In this document: positions 37,301-50,985 of the stretch, in pieces
Layout of the letters: each line of letters begins with the position of its first letter
Numbering within the stretch: the stretch's first letter is position 1
Origin: Amblyornis subalaris
Taxonomy: Eukaryota > Chordata > Aves > Passeriformes > Ptilonorhynchidae
Direction: 5' to 3'
DNA: 64,000 nucleotides
Assembly: GCA_018881555.1 (NCBI GenBank)
Contig: JACAXG010000013.1
Coordinates: 7,044,191-7,108,190, forward strand
Translations under genes and position numbers: made by a program
Notes under the pieces: model-generated
Seen by the model: only the letters and a program-made list of their open reading frames with translations
What the model was told of the DNA's origin: nothing
The model's database searches: none

Positions 37301-37941
37301 GAGTCCACGCTATATTTAGCTGAAGAATGCTGTATCACTTTTCCTTATTCTCTCTTCTTCTTCCTATTCCCCATACAGGAGTAATGGCTCATTAGCATCA
37401 TCATGTTAGTTAAAATTAGACCTTGATCACCTGCATGTGCCCCTTTCTACAGAAACATGCAGCGCTCAGCCTCTTACAAGTCCAGAAAGAATATTAATTG
37501 TAACATTGCAGAGAGAAGTGGAAATCTATTAATCTGTGATTTAACAGCTATTTTTGAAACTTTGTACTGATTTCCATACATAAAATAATACACAGGAGTG
37601 AAAGACATTCATTTGAAACAAAATTCTTGTTAGGTGACAGGTGAATTAGGAGTTCGGGCTGTCAGTAATTCAATAACATTTGGGATTTAAAGAGATTTTA
37701 TTCTTTCAGAGTGATAGCTTATAACTAGGTAGATGTACAGACTTGAAAAATTGATTTTGACAATGAAAACCTTTTTCTGTGAAAGCTTATCCCATTACAG
37801 GGCCCAGGAATTTGGGTTGGCCACTGAGATAAGGATACAGGGGATGCTTTGTGCATAGCAAGAGGTGCATTACTGTTCCAAAATGGATTCTGTAATCTCA
37901 TAGCTCTGCAGGGCTTACCACCTATTTGGGGTGGACACAAT
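34326..37941. other. Non-coding DNA with a candidate conserved block
   Basis: No gene is recognised. At about 37390-37730 a run of complex AT-rich sequence carries many TAATT and ATTA cores and no repeat character. It contains words such as TTAGGAGTTCGGGCTGTCAG. It is a good by-eye candidate for a conserved non-coding element, by inference only. Confidence 0.4.
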
Positions 37942-38010
37942 TCACAGATTCACAAAATATCCTGAGTTGAAAAGGACCCACAAGGATCATCGAGTCCAAC
38001 TCTTAAGTAA
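37942..38010 (-). mobile_element. Short CR1-family 3' fragment, minus strand
   Basis: TCACAGATTCACAAAATATC, CTGAGTTGAAAAGGACCCAC and AAGGATCATCGAGTCCAACT match the 3' terminus of the CR1 subfamilies whose tail reads AATCACAGAATATCCTGAGT in this orientation. Similarity is lost after the GTCCAACTC block, so fewer than 80 bases are secure. Confidence 0.85.
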
Positions 38011-40430
38011 ATGGCCAGTACTACAACAGGGGGAAATTCACAGCACAAAATCATAAGTCCAGTTGATTAACTTCTCAATTTATGTCAAATGAATTTCTTA
38101 TCCGTGTTCTGTACAATATTCTGCAAGGTGTTCAGAGGTCATCACTAACTTTCAAACTTGTATTCATCCTCACAAGAGCAGGAGATCACCTCATCTGACA
38201 CTGCTCTGTATGTAAAAGGCTCTCCAGTGCTGATAGAATGTGGGAAAGTTTTACAGACATCTCAGCTTACTGTACATTAGTGTACATTTTCCTTCATATT
38301 CAGGCCTGAGCCATTCTGCACAGATGACTTATCCTGCTTGGATCCACATCTTATTACTCTGGGGGAAATCTGCAAAGCCAGAGTGGCTGCCTAGGGCAGA
38401 GCAGTGATGCAAGTCACTTCTGCCAGCAAAACTCACAGGAGCATCAGAGCAATGGGGGCCATAATAACTCCACAAGATGGTGGAAAAGGGAGGGGAAGAA
38501 ATGCTGTTATCCTTCCAATGCTCTTATCATCATTACCCTTTAAGTTTTACCAGAAAATAGAGCTTTGGTTCCCGTGTTATACTTGGGAACACACAAAGCC
38601 ACAGAGAGAAAAATCACTGCCCCAAAGATCTCCTAGTTTAAAATAAGGAAAGAGGGAAATGGACACAAGTTCTCCAAAAAGGGTGTTGGGAGTGTAGGTA
38701 ACTGCAGAAATGGTTTATGTACTGCTATAGATTTTATATATACAGATATACACAAACAGAACTCAAGCACAAGAATTACATAAATCACAATGCCTTCACA
38801 TTTTGCTATTAAAATGAAATGTGAAACTGAGGCTGCTTTCCAGGTGGCCTGGGCTGCTCCTTCTGTGGCCAGGCACACTACAGTGGGAGAAAATACAGAA
38901 GTTCCTGACAGAAGGAGCAAAAGAAAACGGGCACATGAAAATAAGTCCTTCTAGTAGGCTAAAAGCCTCCAGCCTGGACAGTTTCCCAAACCAGATCAAA
39001 CCCTGCTCTGGGTTCCCAAGATTCAGAGATGTTTAACCCCAACCTTCCGGTCTGAGTCAGAGTTTTGCTTTAGTTTAACACTTCCAGAGCAGTAATTCAG
39101 TCAAATAAAACCTCTTGGTACTGCTTCCTGTGGGAATTATGGTAGTAAACAAACATATTAATTGCTTCGGTGTTTCTCTAAAATAAGTTTTAGCAGATGA
39201 CTTGTTTCTTCAAAGGAAAGCACGTCTTGCCCAGGTTTTCTCAAGACACATATATTGCTCTGCTGTTCTGATAAGCCTAGGGATAGTCTGAATCACAAAG
39301 AATATATTTTTACCACTGAAAATCTTTAGCAAGTGTCAAAGCTTGTTTCAGTAAAGCATACTCACAGGGAGCTCATAAACATTCAGCATGTGAATCACGC
39401 CTGAACTAATACAATATGTGTTGTGATGGTAAGGGTGGGAGGAACCCAAACTGTCACAGTTTACTTCACAGTTTAGAAAATTAGGCTCTGTTGTGTTCCA
39501 AGCAGTAGCTGTGGCAGAAGTGGATGTGCCTTAACTGTGAAATAACCCATTCTGAGGACTCAGTTCCACGTTAGGAGCAGAGCTGTGATCCTGACCTGCC
39601 CTCACCTCAAACACGTCATTCCCTGAGCTAAAATACTGCTGCACAAGTGAGACCCCGACCTTCAGTGGCTGCCAGGCACCTGGAGCACTGCACACCTCAT
39701 CTTCCACCTTGGCACAGGGATGCCAAACTCTTTAAAGCTTCCATTCTAGCCTGTGAAGAGCCAGGGAATAATTGACTTATTCTTTTTTTACTTCCAAGTG
39801 AAGGAACTCACTATAGCCCAGAGCTGCCAGAGGGCTGCGTGGGGGACCACCTTGCAGGAAAAGAAAATCAAATTGCATGCTGTGAGAGAGAAGCAAGAAG
39901 TGACTTCTGGAAGTGAAGTCACCATGAACAGTTATCAGTCCATGAGAGCTCTGATGCTGTGAATACATTTTAAATGTATCCTTCCACTCCAGATCTTGAC
40001 CTGCCCTGTGTTTAACCAGTCAGAACACCACTGCCAATGCTTTGTTCTGCTCCAGTGCTTTATGCTGGATAATTTGTTATCACTGTAAATGATTGCTCTT
40101 TTAACATGTTACAGCGGATGGTGTAAAGCTAAAAGAAAATTCTGAAATGCTCCTGGATTATTGTTCTAGTGAGAAAGGATTACAAAACTGGAACTTGTAC
40201 ATGAAATTGGTATCGTTATCTCCTTACTGGGTAAATGCAAAATTTAATAATGTCTCTCTAATAGCACTTACAGATCTCACTTATCATCACAGATAATTAA
40301 ACACAAATATTCTGTTATATTAAGGGAAAAATGCCAGCAAGATATTCCAACAAAAATTTGTCTCTAACTGATGAAATTTATTGGGTCCTTAAATTAATCT
40401 TTTGATTTAGTTCTTTGTATTTTGTCTGTC
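38011..40430. other. Non-coding single-copy DNA, nothing recognised
   Basis: No gene, RNA or repeat is supported. No masked base occurs in this stretch. Confidence 0.55.
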
Positions 40431-40442
40431 TTTTTTTTTTTT
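40431..40442. repeat. Poly-T run, 12 bases
   Basis: Twelve T follow TCTGTC and precede CCCATGC. No retrogene body is recognised beside it, so it is not called a poly-A tail of a minus-strand insertion. Confidence 0.85.
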
Positions 40443-41387
40443 CCCATGCATTTTTACTACTTTTCCTCGGTTCCCTGATAAATCAACATGATTATATTGA
40501 ATGATTTTGTAGAGGAAGAATAGGACGATTAATAGACTGAAAATATCCTGAAGCTTTATACTAAAATTGAATGCCTCACCTTGCATTATAAACTGCACTC
40601 CACTCTTCCTCCTGTTTTAGCCAATATCTCACAGGAACCAGCTAGGACAGGCAGGGATGTGATAGCCCTGGATGGTGGCAGGAGGGAGCTGGAGGTGTCA
40701 CCTCCACTGCAGTACAGGTGGGGAAGACAAGGGCACTTTTACGTCCTCAGGACACAGGGAAATTTGTCACATACATCCCCAGGCAGGTAACACAGAGACC
40801 TTTTAAGACAGGGAGCAGCTGAATGCTCCCCAGGATGGGCAAAACCCACAAACAATTCTTGAATTCATCTTTGCTAACCCCCCCGAGCTGCTCCAAGCAC
40901 AAAGTGCCTTTTCTGCAGGAAGAAGTAGCGTAGGGTTAAAAGCCATGAGGGAAACCCTCCTGTTCCTCCTTCTCTTAGAACAACAGATATTAANTCTGAA
41001 ATTACTTTTGCTATGATGATATGATGGGAGCAAAGGGACTGCCTTACAAAAATATAAAATAGAATGCCTCTATCACAGACAGTTAATAATGTACACAGTG
41101 CTTGCTGCAGTCATATAACTACAGATTTATAATGCAGCTTCAAAATTAGAAACAATTATAACATTCATTTTTATTACTGAGTTAAGAGAAAGAAATAACT
41201 TGGAGAATTTTTTTTTTGTCCAAGGCCAAATTTTAAATCAAAATGTTTCTTGGGAATGAGGTGTTTCAAAGTCCTGGATTTTTTTCTTTCAAGAGAGCAA
41301 AGATTATTCATCTTCTCTGAGTTTTCCTCAGAGTTGTGTTGCCTGTTCTTTGTAATGACAGGAAACTGCTGTGAACAACACCTGGGG
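40443..41387. other. Non-coding DNA, nothing recognised
   Basis: AT-leaning unique sequence with one masked base at 40994. No exon or repeat is supported. Confidence 0.55.
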
Positions 41388-41405
41388 CAGCAGCAGCAGC
41401 AGCAG
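41388..41405. repeat. (CAG)6 trinucleotide repeat
   Basis: Six perfect CAG units are followed by CACAT. In one plus-strand frame they read as six glutamines, but no surrounding coding exon is supported. Confidence 0.9.
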
Positions 41406-44400
41406 CACATATTTCCCAGGAACAGGAGGTAGCTGAAAGAGTCTTATTTCCCCCCAAAGAAGTACACAAGCACTTTTCATGTGAGTGGGAACAGAAGAAG
41501 AGTTGTTTTGGGACAATTTTTTTTATCTTTTCTAAGAGTCGTCCCTGTGCTTTTGAATTCCCTGTTGACTGCTCAATCTATGTTTATGAAAAATAAAGAT
41601 GAAAGGTTACAGCCTTAGAAATTATGCAGCTTTTCTCTGGCTGTTTGGGGATGTGGCCACACAGCATGAGCTGCAGTTCATTGGAAATTTATACTGGAGA
41701 AGATAGAACTAAGCTGGGACAGAATAAAATCAAGGAACAACAATGCAAGCTCTGCCAGTCCTTCCTCCTCTACCTTCCCCCTCCTCCATCTTCCTTCTCA
41801 CACCACCTCCTGCTTCATTAATTATCATTTTGCAAAGAGATTCTCCTGCTCGGTGTGTCCAGAGCGGGCAGGATGAGAGATCCCTGTGATGGGCAGAAGC
41901 ATCAGGTCACTTCCCTGCCCTCAAGCCCATCTGCCTCCGAGAGCCCTGGCTAGGCCGAGGCATCACTGGTGCCAGGATAAGGTGAAAACACCGCAGGGAC
42001 AATTTCAGGCCACCGAACTAAGTTCTAATCATGTATCTTCCACTAATGTCAGAAGAAATTACATGGCTAAATCCCTGCAAGCTGTTTTGGATATCTGAAA
42101 GTTAATTTTACAGTTATTGCTGGGGCAAAGGAATAGGACTGCCTGCTGGCAGAGGCAGCGACTAACAGAGACTGGCAGGGCAGAGAGAGATCAGCAGCTG
42201 GGAAAACACATCCCACTCCATTATCTCCCCCAAAGGATGACAATGCTTTTGGCACACAGAACTTCACTGTCACCCCTGGCACNGAGGAGCCAGCACATCG
42301 CACACACTCCAGCCCTGCTTCCCTCTAGGGAAGGACAGGGATGCAGGATTGCNGTAAGGATTTCACACACAAGTCCTTTTTTGCCTCTGAAACACTGGGG
42401 CAGCTCAGTGCCAGGCCAAGTAACTGCCTTTGAAACAGCCTCTGAGTNACCCAGTTAATTGCCAGTGACAGAGTGTCACGATATCTCTTAGTGCTCACAT
42501 CAGGACTGACACAGCATCTCTGACCCCTCCAGCACCCAGAGTGGCTCCACTGGCTGGTGAAGGTCTAAGACACCTTGTGCCTGGGGCAGTGGGCACTGCT
42601 CCACTTCTGGCAGGAGCCAGGAACAGAAATGCTCCTGCAGGTACAGCACAGGCACTCGGGGGGTGGAACAGGAGGTGCCAGACTATCTTACAATTTACAA
42701 TAGTTTCATTTCNGTTACAGATAACTGTTCTAGGGTTGGTTTTCTGGTGTGGGTTTTGCTTTCTTTCTTCTTTTTAGGAACTTGTGTCCTTCCACCTCTG
42801 AACCTGCCTTAGGTCATGCTGTGCTTCCATCACTGTCACAGCTGGGAAAGGCTCTAAAACTTTGAAAAAGGAGAAAGTGAGCAGATAGATGACTGGAAGC
42901 TCTGCAGAGATTGCTTTTAAAGGCTTTGTATTCTACAATGGATCAAAATGAGATGTCATACCTTCTGCATGCTTCATTCAACAGTTGCAGGTTTAATGTT
43001 ACCACAGCTGGGGAAGCACTTAACATGCAACTATGTGTAGGAACCCAGTTCACCCAGAGCCTGGCCAGGGAGAATTTTTGACCATTCAGGGGAAAAAGTT
43101 TGATGGGATAATATCACTTTTCATCTCAATAAAAAGCATTATCTGCACACAATGGGTTTTTTTAGAAATTGTGAGCCCACCTGAGCCTGTCAGACTACAG
43201 CAGAAAGAATTAGAATAAGAGCATTTGATAAAATTTAGGGGTTATTATGGAATGAACTCATAGTGGCAGTCAATTATTCTTGGATTTGCTCAGGTAAAAC
43301 TGGGAATAAGGAAAATATGGTCTTAGCAGGTATTAAAGGAGAGAGAAGTCACGATTGATGATACATAATAAACCAGTAACATCTTTGGTCAGTATGTTAG
43401 TAAGTTGTCAAAAGTTCTGATCTTAGAAGCCTCTATGGCATGGAAGAGAGGCTTCAATTCACTTTCATTTATCACAGAGTTTATTGCTTTTCTGAGAATT
43501 CCTACAATTTCATCACCCTCAGCACTTCAGAACCAAGAAGGGAGATACTGGAGCCACTGCTTGACATTCAGGTCTTGATATTTTTTTATTTTTGGCCACC
43601 ATAAATCTGTGCTGGACATTCTGATAAAACACTGAGCTTTTATACCAGACACTACAAGTTTCGTTACCTGGAGAGAAATGATGACTGTCTCTGGAAATAT
43701 TGCCACCACAGTGTGGCATGTATTGGCACAGAACCAGATAACAAGGGCAAAATAGCATTTTAAGGAACCATGCTCATAAATCCGAATTGTAATGGGCTTC
43801 ATCAATAAAAAAGTTACCCTTAGCTCTTGCCTCTGTATTTCAAAAGCAGCTAGCAAACAGTTTGCTACTGCCTATTACCTAAAATTGCATCAGGCTATNC
43901 TTAGAAGGGAGCCAAATTCTTTTCCATTTACAAAANCCCAAAGGAAAAAAAAACAACAATCATTTTCAAAACGCATTCAAATGTGAAAATACATTGTCTT
44001 AGGGAAATTCAGACAGAAAGATGGTGATGTTCAGAGAAGAGGGAAAAAAGTTACTTTGAAAATCCAAGTAATTAACATTAATGGAGAGGAAAATGCAATA
44101 AAAGTCTTGGAAGTGCCTTCAATAAATATGCTTTCATTTGCAAGCGATATAATTAACAAAGCACTANCAAACTGCAGAAACAGTGTGACATCTACCACGT
44201 GGCTGCCACTAGAAAACAACTACTTCTGCTCTGAGCAAGGAGAAGCCTCCCCAGCATCCAGGATTCCTTCCTTTTTTTCTGAGAAAGATCTTACAGGTTT
44301 GAAATTGTTACTTATCCTCTGTGAGCAGGCAAGAAAGTCCAATACTTCCACACCAACTTCCACACATTCCTCATGCACCTTACTTTACAAAGTGTTTATT

Positions 44401-44426
44401 GCAGAAGTGATTTAATACTGATGTGA
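41406..44426. other. Non-coding DNA; masked bases resume
   Basis: No gene is recognised. The GC-richer part at about 41850-42680 carries only chance open frames. From 42284 on, single N bases again become frequent, marking the second of the two N-dense zones. Confidence 0.5.
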
Positions 44427-44438
44427 TTTTTTTTTTTT
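44427..44438. repeat. Poly-T run, 12 bases
   Basis: A 12-base T run lies in otherwise unique sequence. No adjacent retrocopy is recognised. Confidence 0.8.
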
Positions 44439-47400
44439 GTTAAAGTCCCAGTTCTGCAGTAGCTTAGAGAATGAGCAGAATTGTTTTGCCGTGAAAGTGG
44501 GCAACAAAGGCGCTTTTATATATCATAAATATAAAAGTATTATAGAGAAAGATAAAAAAATAAAAAAGCTGAATATTACTTTTCCTGATTACAAAACCAA
44601 TGGACAAATCCACTAAAACCAGGGATCTCACTNGTTCCTTCGTATCAATGCTGGCAATGATGTCAGTGGGTTTGCACATATGGCAAAAGTGAATTTGGCA
44701 CTAAATATGAATTTTAAAACCTTTCTCAGGAAAATCAGTGATGGAGAAAACCACAGNAGAGCTTGTCATGTGTTTTTAAACTGAGACAAAGGTGATGAAG
44801 ATAACAATATTTACTTGGCTGCTCTCTGTGCTGATTAGACCAAACACAGAACAAGGACACATCTCTTGCAGATAATGTTTTCAACACTCACTGCTGAGGC
44901 CATTTAATTAATTGTTCTCCTGGGGTCAATATCAAGTTATGTCAATAAGCATTTGAGCTCATCCTGCACTGATAGCTGAATCTGTTTGTTTGATCTGGCA
45001 GTTTCATCTTGCAAACCTGGCTCTTGCTGCAGAGTCTAACCACAACAGCACCACGGGAATTTTTATTTTATATTTTATGAAGTTTATAGAAGAACTGCAC
45101 CCATTGCAGTTGAAAAGTACTGTTCTTTTTTTAAGCAGTGATAGAGTTCCCTTTACAGAAAAAAGATCTGGCTAAAAAAAAAGAATTTAAGGTATTAGTG
45201 CCTTTTTTTTCTAGCTGAAGTAAGAATAATCCACAAGACTTTGTCCTCCTCTTTGCAAAGAAATGTTCCAAAAGCAGATTTTTTTCTCCCTCTTAGAGGT
45301 ATCTATATATATTCAAGAGAAAAAAAANCCCTGAGACTGCCAAATCTGAAGCCTTTTTATGAATTATTATAAGAAAATAAAGTGGTTGATTATCTGTCAT
45401 TAGGCCTAGAACAAAACCACCTGATTTTAAACATCAGATTTTGACATTCAAGGTATCATACTGAGGAAAGAGCCCTCTTGTTTCTTCTGGTGCCAGGTTT
45501 TTTCTCCCCTCAGAGAGCAGCCAGCTCTGCATCTGATCAACACACCTCCTATCACACAGAAGATCTCTCCTGGTAAGGCAGCGTGCAGCCAAACTTGGCT
45601 TAGTGCTTGTAGAAATTTGGCCACATGAAATGTCATTTCAACGTGGAACAAATCCAGTGAACTGGAAGTTATAGGAAATCCTTTCATAATAGGGATTATT
45701 CCCTAATCTTATTCATAGAGACTNGGCCACACTGTGGGAACTGGACACTCTTCAGGTTACAGCAATTAGTCCCCAGTTACTCCTGCTTTGGTTTTCTCGT
45801 GTTCTCCAGCAAATAAGGAACACAGGAGCATAAAGCACAAAGGTTTGGCTGGCACAGAATAGCTTCTGGTGCTGGAAGGAGAATGAAGTGCATGACAATC
45901 AGCCATTTTAAACNCTTCCCATACCAAACTTTCCTTCTGGTGTCATCAGATAATTTCACCTGTGTGGCCACTGTGCATCATTCCAGAGCTCAGGAATCAG
46001 GAAAAGATGAAGACTCCATCTTTTGGATATGAAAGTGTCCAAGGAAGCAGGAGGTTTTTGGTGAGCATAGGTGTGCAGTGAGAAAGCAACCAGAACTTGT
46101 CTGCTCCAATTTTTACTGAAAAATCACCACTCTAAGCAAGAATAGGTATTTTTGGGATNACTGGGCTTCTTACTTGATAGCTCTTACCTACTATATATGG
46201 TTTATACTAATTCTGGCATAGAATACCACTAAGTTAAGGATAACAAGATCACTTGCCTTTATCAAATGGGCTGAGTCCTCCCAAGAGAGGGACACCCTTT
46301 AAATTCCCCAACCATTGCAGCCAACGTAGGTGTCAGCAGCCTCGAATATCTTGCACAGCTGACAGGATCCCAGAAACAGCTGAGCTTTCCAGATATCCTG
46401 GTATTCTATCAGCATGAGCAAAGATCTCTTTCAATGGGAGCTGTCAGGTGCCAAAATCAAGCAATTACTGGTTATAAAACCATTAGCCTGGAAAAGTGTA
46501 CAGTCTGTGTGTAACTTGTTGTTAAATGACCCACTGTGAGTACATCGTTCATCATTGTACAGAAAATGGTCTTTGTTACTTGAAGCAAAGCTTAGACTTT
46601 TAGTATTCACAGAGGATGAAACCACTCCATGAAAGAAAGAGCATTTTAATTTGAGGCACTAGATTATGTGGCTTTTCAAGCACATCATACAAAAAAAACC
46701 CCCATATGTGGGAACATTTTTTTATTAATGTACAATAACCTCTTAATAAGGGAGGAGATGGATTTTACTCCTCAGATCTATTTACATCCCACTATATTGG
46801 ACTGAAAAGACTTATAGAACAGAAACTTTCTGCCAATACCATGAATTATTTAGCTGCTGGGGTGTAACACTTATTAGATTGTAATNGGTTTGCTTTTGCC
46901 AAAAGGAAGCTGTTTGTCAGGACCACCTCTGCATTAGCACAAAGTTTATGGCACTGGAGTGCCTGAAAGAAAACTACATCTGTTTTGAACTGCTGTTCTT
47001 CTGCTTTGATTTAATGGTTCTTGAAGCAATAAGAGCTGCATGGTCCCACCAACTGCTGGTATCTACAGAAATAATAAATACTGCATTGAGTTCTCTTAAG
47101 GAGTACTAAATACTCAATGTGACAATAGAATTACCCTACAGCATCCAGATGGNTTTACACTTCCACTGTGGAAACCAAAGTAAGCATCAGGCAATATTCT
47201 GTTGAGGATTCACTGCTGGTACAAAGTGAATGAACTCAGCCACAACCAGGGTACCAATGAGCTCTGAGCCCTGGTGATCACAAGAGCAAGAAATTCATAC
47301 TACGTGAGACTGAAAATAACTGAAACTCAGGAAAAATATCTGTTGGACTGGCTTAAGTGCTCTTTTCCTTCGTCAACATCTGAGCTACATAGCTTACAGA

Positions 47401-48697
47401 GCAAGCAGGAAAATTGCCATTTTGTCTTCATTTTTATGGTGAGGTAAATACATTCACATATAGAATACATGCAGGACCTCTGAGGATTATAAAATAGGTA
47501 CAAAAGCTGTGCAGAACCCTCAATTTTATTTTTTACTGCACGATTTTAAATTGTAAAATGCCTATTCAGGCTATTACAGCATGTTACTTGCTCGTATTCC
47601 AGAATGTTCCTTCTCTTTTCACATTTAATACAGTGGAATATGTGCACAATCATGCTGAGCAGGGTAAGTGAAAATCAAACAGAGAATTACAACAGCACTA
47701 TTCTAAATTCAAATACGTTTCACGACATATGGCAATTATGACATAGTCTACAACAAATTCTGTAGCTGCTTGGATGGAGCAGGTGCTTTCTTTCTGTCCT
47801 GCTGGATGCACACCTGCCTTGTCTGAGGCACAGCTCCAGGCTGCTGCTGNGGCAGGGACAGGCCTGGCCAAACAGATTTCACGGGCAAATGCTTCATCAA
47901 TAGCCCTGCCCCCTTGATAGACTCTCCAATTTGTCTTCGGTGTTGAAAAATTTCAAAGGCCCTTTTTACAGGAAAGCTGGCATCTCCAAAGCAAATTGTT
48001 CTCTGAAATTACAGCAGCAGACAAGCTCTTCATGCATGCATCTGTTTAAGCACGAGGTCAAGAAGGAACAAGGCTGGTACACCTTAAGAGGATGTGGTGT
48101 GACTGACCCTATCAGACAAAATCTCCTTTTTTCTCACAGGGTGCAGCCCCTTGCACATTTCCGAGTGTGGGACCTGCTGCTGTCAGAGGGTTTAAGTGTC
48201 ACCTCCAAATACTCAGCTCAGAAAACACTACTCCAGTCTAACCTTAGCTGTCCAACACATGTGCTACAGCTTGGAGTGTGTTCTTTTGCACCACACAGAG
48301 TGTTTGGAGGTCTTGCAGGAGACCAATCCTTTCCAGCTCCTGACACAGGGAAGAGCCCAGCAGAAGGAAACATCCTGCTCACAGACATTACTAAGGGAAG
48401 GGTGCTGGGACATCCCAGTCACCTTTAATGGCTACAAAACTGGTTTGTGGCAGAGAAGCTTCCTCCACAGAGCAGCACAGAACACTCTTATTATGAGCTA
48501 TAGCCTTGCCAAACAAGAAACTCAGAAAACAATTATTAGACTTCTCCTTATTTCATAATTTTTCATGCAATATCAGAAGCAGAAATATCTGTATAAGAAG
48601 CAGGAGTTTTGCACCAACNAATGTGTTTAAGTAATGATTTCATCTTTCCTTATTTGCTCATTCCAGAGATTATTCAGAGTTCTTCTAATTAAGATGC
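44439..48697. other. Non-coding single-copy DNA, nothing recognised
   Basis: No gene is supported. The 165-codon plus-strand open frame at 47931-48428 opens at a TTG, overlaps a second frame and has no recognisable domain. The block at about 44890-45050 is complex AT-rich sequence that might be conserved. Masked bases occur about once per 0.3 kb. Confidence 0.5.
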
Positions 48698-48713
48698 CAT
48701 GCACATGTGCATG
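48698..48713. repeat. Perfect 16-base palindrome in a Z-prone tract
   Basis: CATGCACATGTGCATG is fully self-complementary. It lies inside a 23-base strictly alternating purine-pyrimidine run (48698-48720), a sequence type that favours left-handed Z-DNA. It also contains a CACATGTG core. No function is claimed. Confidence 0.85.
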
Positions 48714-50820
48714 TGCACACCTTGAATATTTTAAAGGAGGTACTAGTGAAATACATATTTACTATCTAAATAAAGATTACTTCAAAACTTCTTGCATATG
48801 TCACACAACCATNATTTTCCTCTCCATTAAGAGGAACTCTATCAAGTTATCCAATTATTTATAGTATCCCCCAGCATTTGAGTACTGACTGCTGTCTGAT
48901 CACTAATTTCACCCTGCATACACACCAACACAGCCAGGTTCACTGNGGGAACAACCATGATTTTAAATCCCTGGATTTCATGGGCATGTGGGAATCAAAC
49001 TAAGGAGCATTAATTACTTTCCTCTTTAATGACAGGTAGCNTTCCTCTGTCATTTGTTGCTCTTCATTCAATTATCTTTTTGTGGGAACCTCCACAACAC
49101 CAATGCTCCTTGGCTGGGAAACAATGAGATGTAAAGTAGAAAACTGATGCTCTTCATTACTGTAATTTTCAACCTGTCTGACAGCAATAGGAATTCAATT
49201 ACAGTCCTCCAGTGGCAATAAGCTCTGTGCACTAGATCTTAATTGTTCAACCATCAGTTTGCAATTTGCATTTGTAGTGTAGTGACAGCTGACTCTTTCC
49301 ATCAGTTGTAGACATTTATATTCATGAAAAAATAAATATATTGTACATCTAGCTCAGCAAGGAAACTTTCTATAATGAAAGAACCAGCCTGTTTACTTAA
49401 ATGATCGCAATAATTTGCAGCTCTGGAGTCTGACACAGAGCTTTTCCTTGGTATTACAAACTAGAGGCAAAACTGTGCATTTTGAGAAGGAGTTATATTT
49501 AGTAACCATGTTGCTCACATTTCAATTCCTTCCTCCCNTAAAGAAATCAAGTGAAATTTATAGGAAAAGGCTTCCAGCATAAATGGGTATGTCCTGAACA
49601 CTGCACTTTCAAAGCATGCACGATATAAATTTGCACATGTATAAAGAGAGATAAGTGTGTATTTGTGAGGGTGCAAACAAACCCTTTGTCTTGTACAGCT
49701 CAGCTACAAAAACATTTCTCTCAAAAAACTCTCAAACTTAAATTTTCCTTTGAAAATTGATGCCCATATGGGGTAAGCAATTCCCTCCAAGAAGCTTATG
49801 GAAATGAGCAAGTTTTGGAGCATCCAAGAGTTCTTGTCAAATCCTAACCAGTGCAGCACCAGGGAAATGCCACCCACTTGGTGACTGCCCATCACTGACC
49901 ACAGCCAGGGCAAGGGGGGTCTTTGCTGGTGGCTGCAGTCAGAAACTCCTGTGTAAAGAGAAGCTTGACAAGGCTTTAGCAGTGAAGTATTAACCCATTA
50001 TCTCATGGCTTTCACCTCTCAGGTGTTTGTTAACTCAAATTTACAATNACTGCCAAAGAATGAGGTGAGAGAGCAGGACTGCGACACTAGGGCCCGGCAC
50101 AGGTATGAGCTGGCAGTGTCAAGGAACTGCAATAAGAGAAATTCAAGTCTAGGAAAGCAAAGGGCCAGGATTGAAATTCAGTAACTGAACAACATGAGAG
50201 AATTAGGCAAAATACCTGCTTTTACATCACCTTGATTTGACAGCTTGCATCGATCATCACTGACTTTTTTTTTAAAACCCCAAAAACATGTTTTTAAGAC
50301 CTAGAAAAAAAAACAATGACAACTTGATGTTGTGTCCCACAGGCAGCTCCTCGCCCTGATGAATTACTGCTGCCTCTCACTCCACACATCGCTGCAAGGC
50401 ATGGCAGACGAGAGGAGCACTTTTGTGAGGGGAACTATCAGAAGTTTCTATNCAGGGCTAAAAACCCTTTCCCTTTCACGCAAATAGCATAGCCTGGGAC
50501 TGACTGGCAGCCTTGGGATGTTGTCCTGCANAAGCCTCTCAGCATAAAGGCGCCATGTGCTTACCAGGCTCTAAGGAATTTTTCCGATGGATCTGCATTA
50601 GCGTGCTCAGGACTGAGCCTGCCTGTGACAGCCCTTCAGGAGTTCCNCTTTATTATAGATTTCCCTGATGTGGGCACTGTTTACCTTCTTGCTATTTGTG
50701 TCAGATACATTCTCTGGCATCCTAAATCTAAGTAGCGATTTATTACTGACAGTTTTAATTTAATGGAAAACACTGTACCTGCCGTTGTAGGGAAAAAAAG
50801 ACCAGGAAAATTTTTGACTA
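48714..50820. other. Non-coding DNA with a possible conserved block
   Basis: No gene is recognised. At about 49190-49450 complex AT-rich text with ATTTGCAT, TTAATTG and CAATTA-type words resembles a conserved non-coding element, by inference only. Single masked bases continue. Confidence 0.4.
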
Positions 50821-50833
50821 TTTTTTTTTTTTT
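50821..50833. repeat. Poly-T run, 13 bases
   Basis: Thirteen T follow TTTTTGACTA and precede GTCACTC. This is the longest mononucleotide run noticed in the window. Confidence 0.85.
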
Positions 50834-50985
50834 GTCACTCTTAGAAGACTTAACCCTCCATTATATTGATTCAAGGCAGTCTTAACCAACCTGGCTTCCT
50901 TTTCCGAGGTGAATAATACCAGATGAGCCTCAATCAGTACAAATAGGAGTTGCAGCCACCCTTCGGAAATTATAGAGTTCAGATA

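Noticed and set aside
40431..40442. Poly-T run as the tail of a minus-strand processed pseudogene
   Set aside because: No gene-like sequence is recognised beside it and no target-site duplication was seen.
47931..48428. 165-codon plus-strand open frame
   Set aside because: It opens at a TTG, overlaps another frame of 120 codons, and the translation has no recognisable family or signal.
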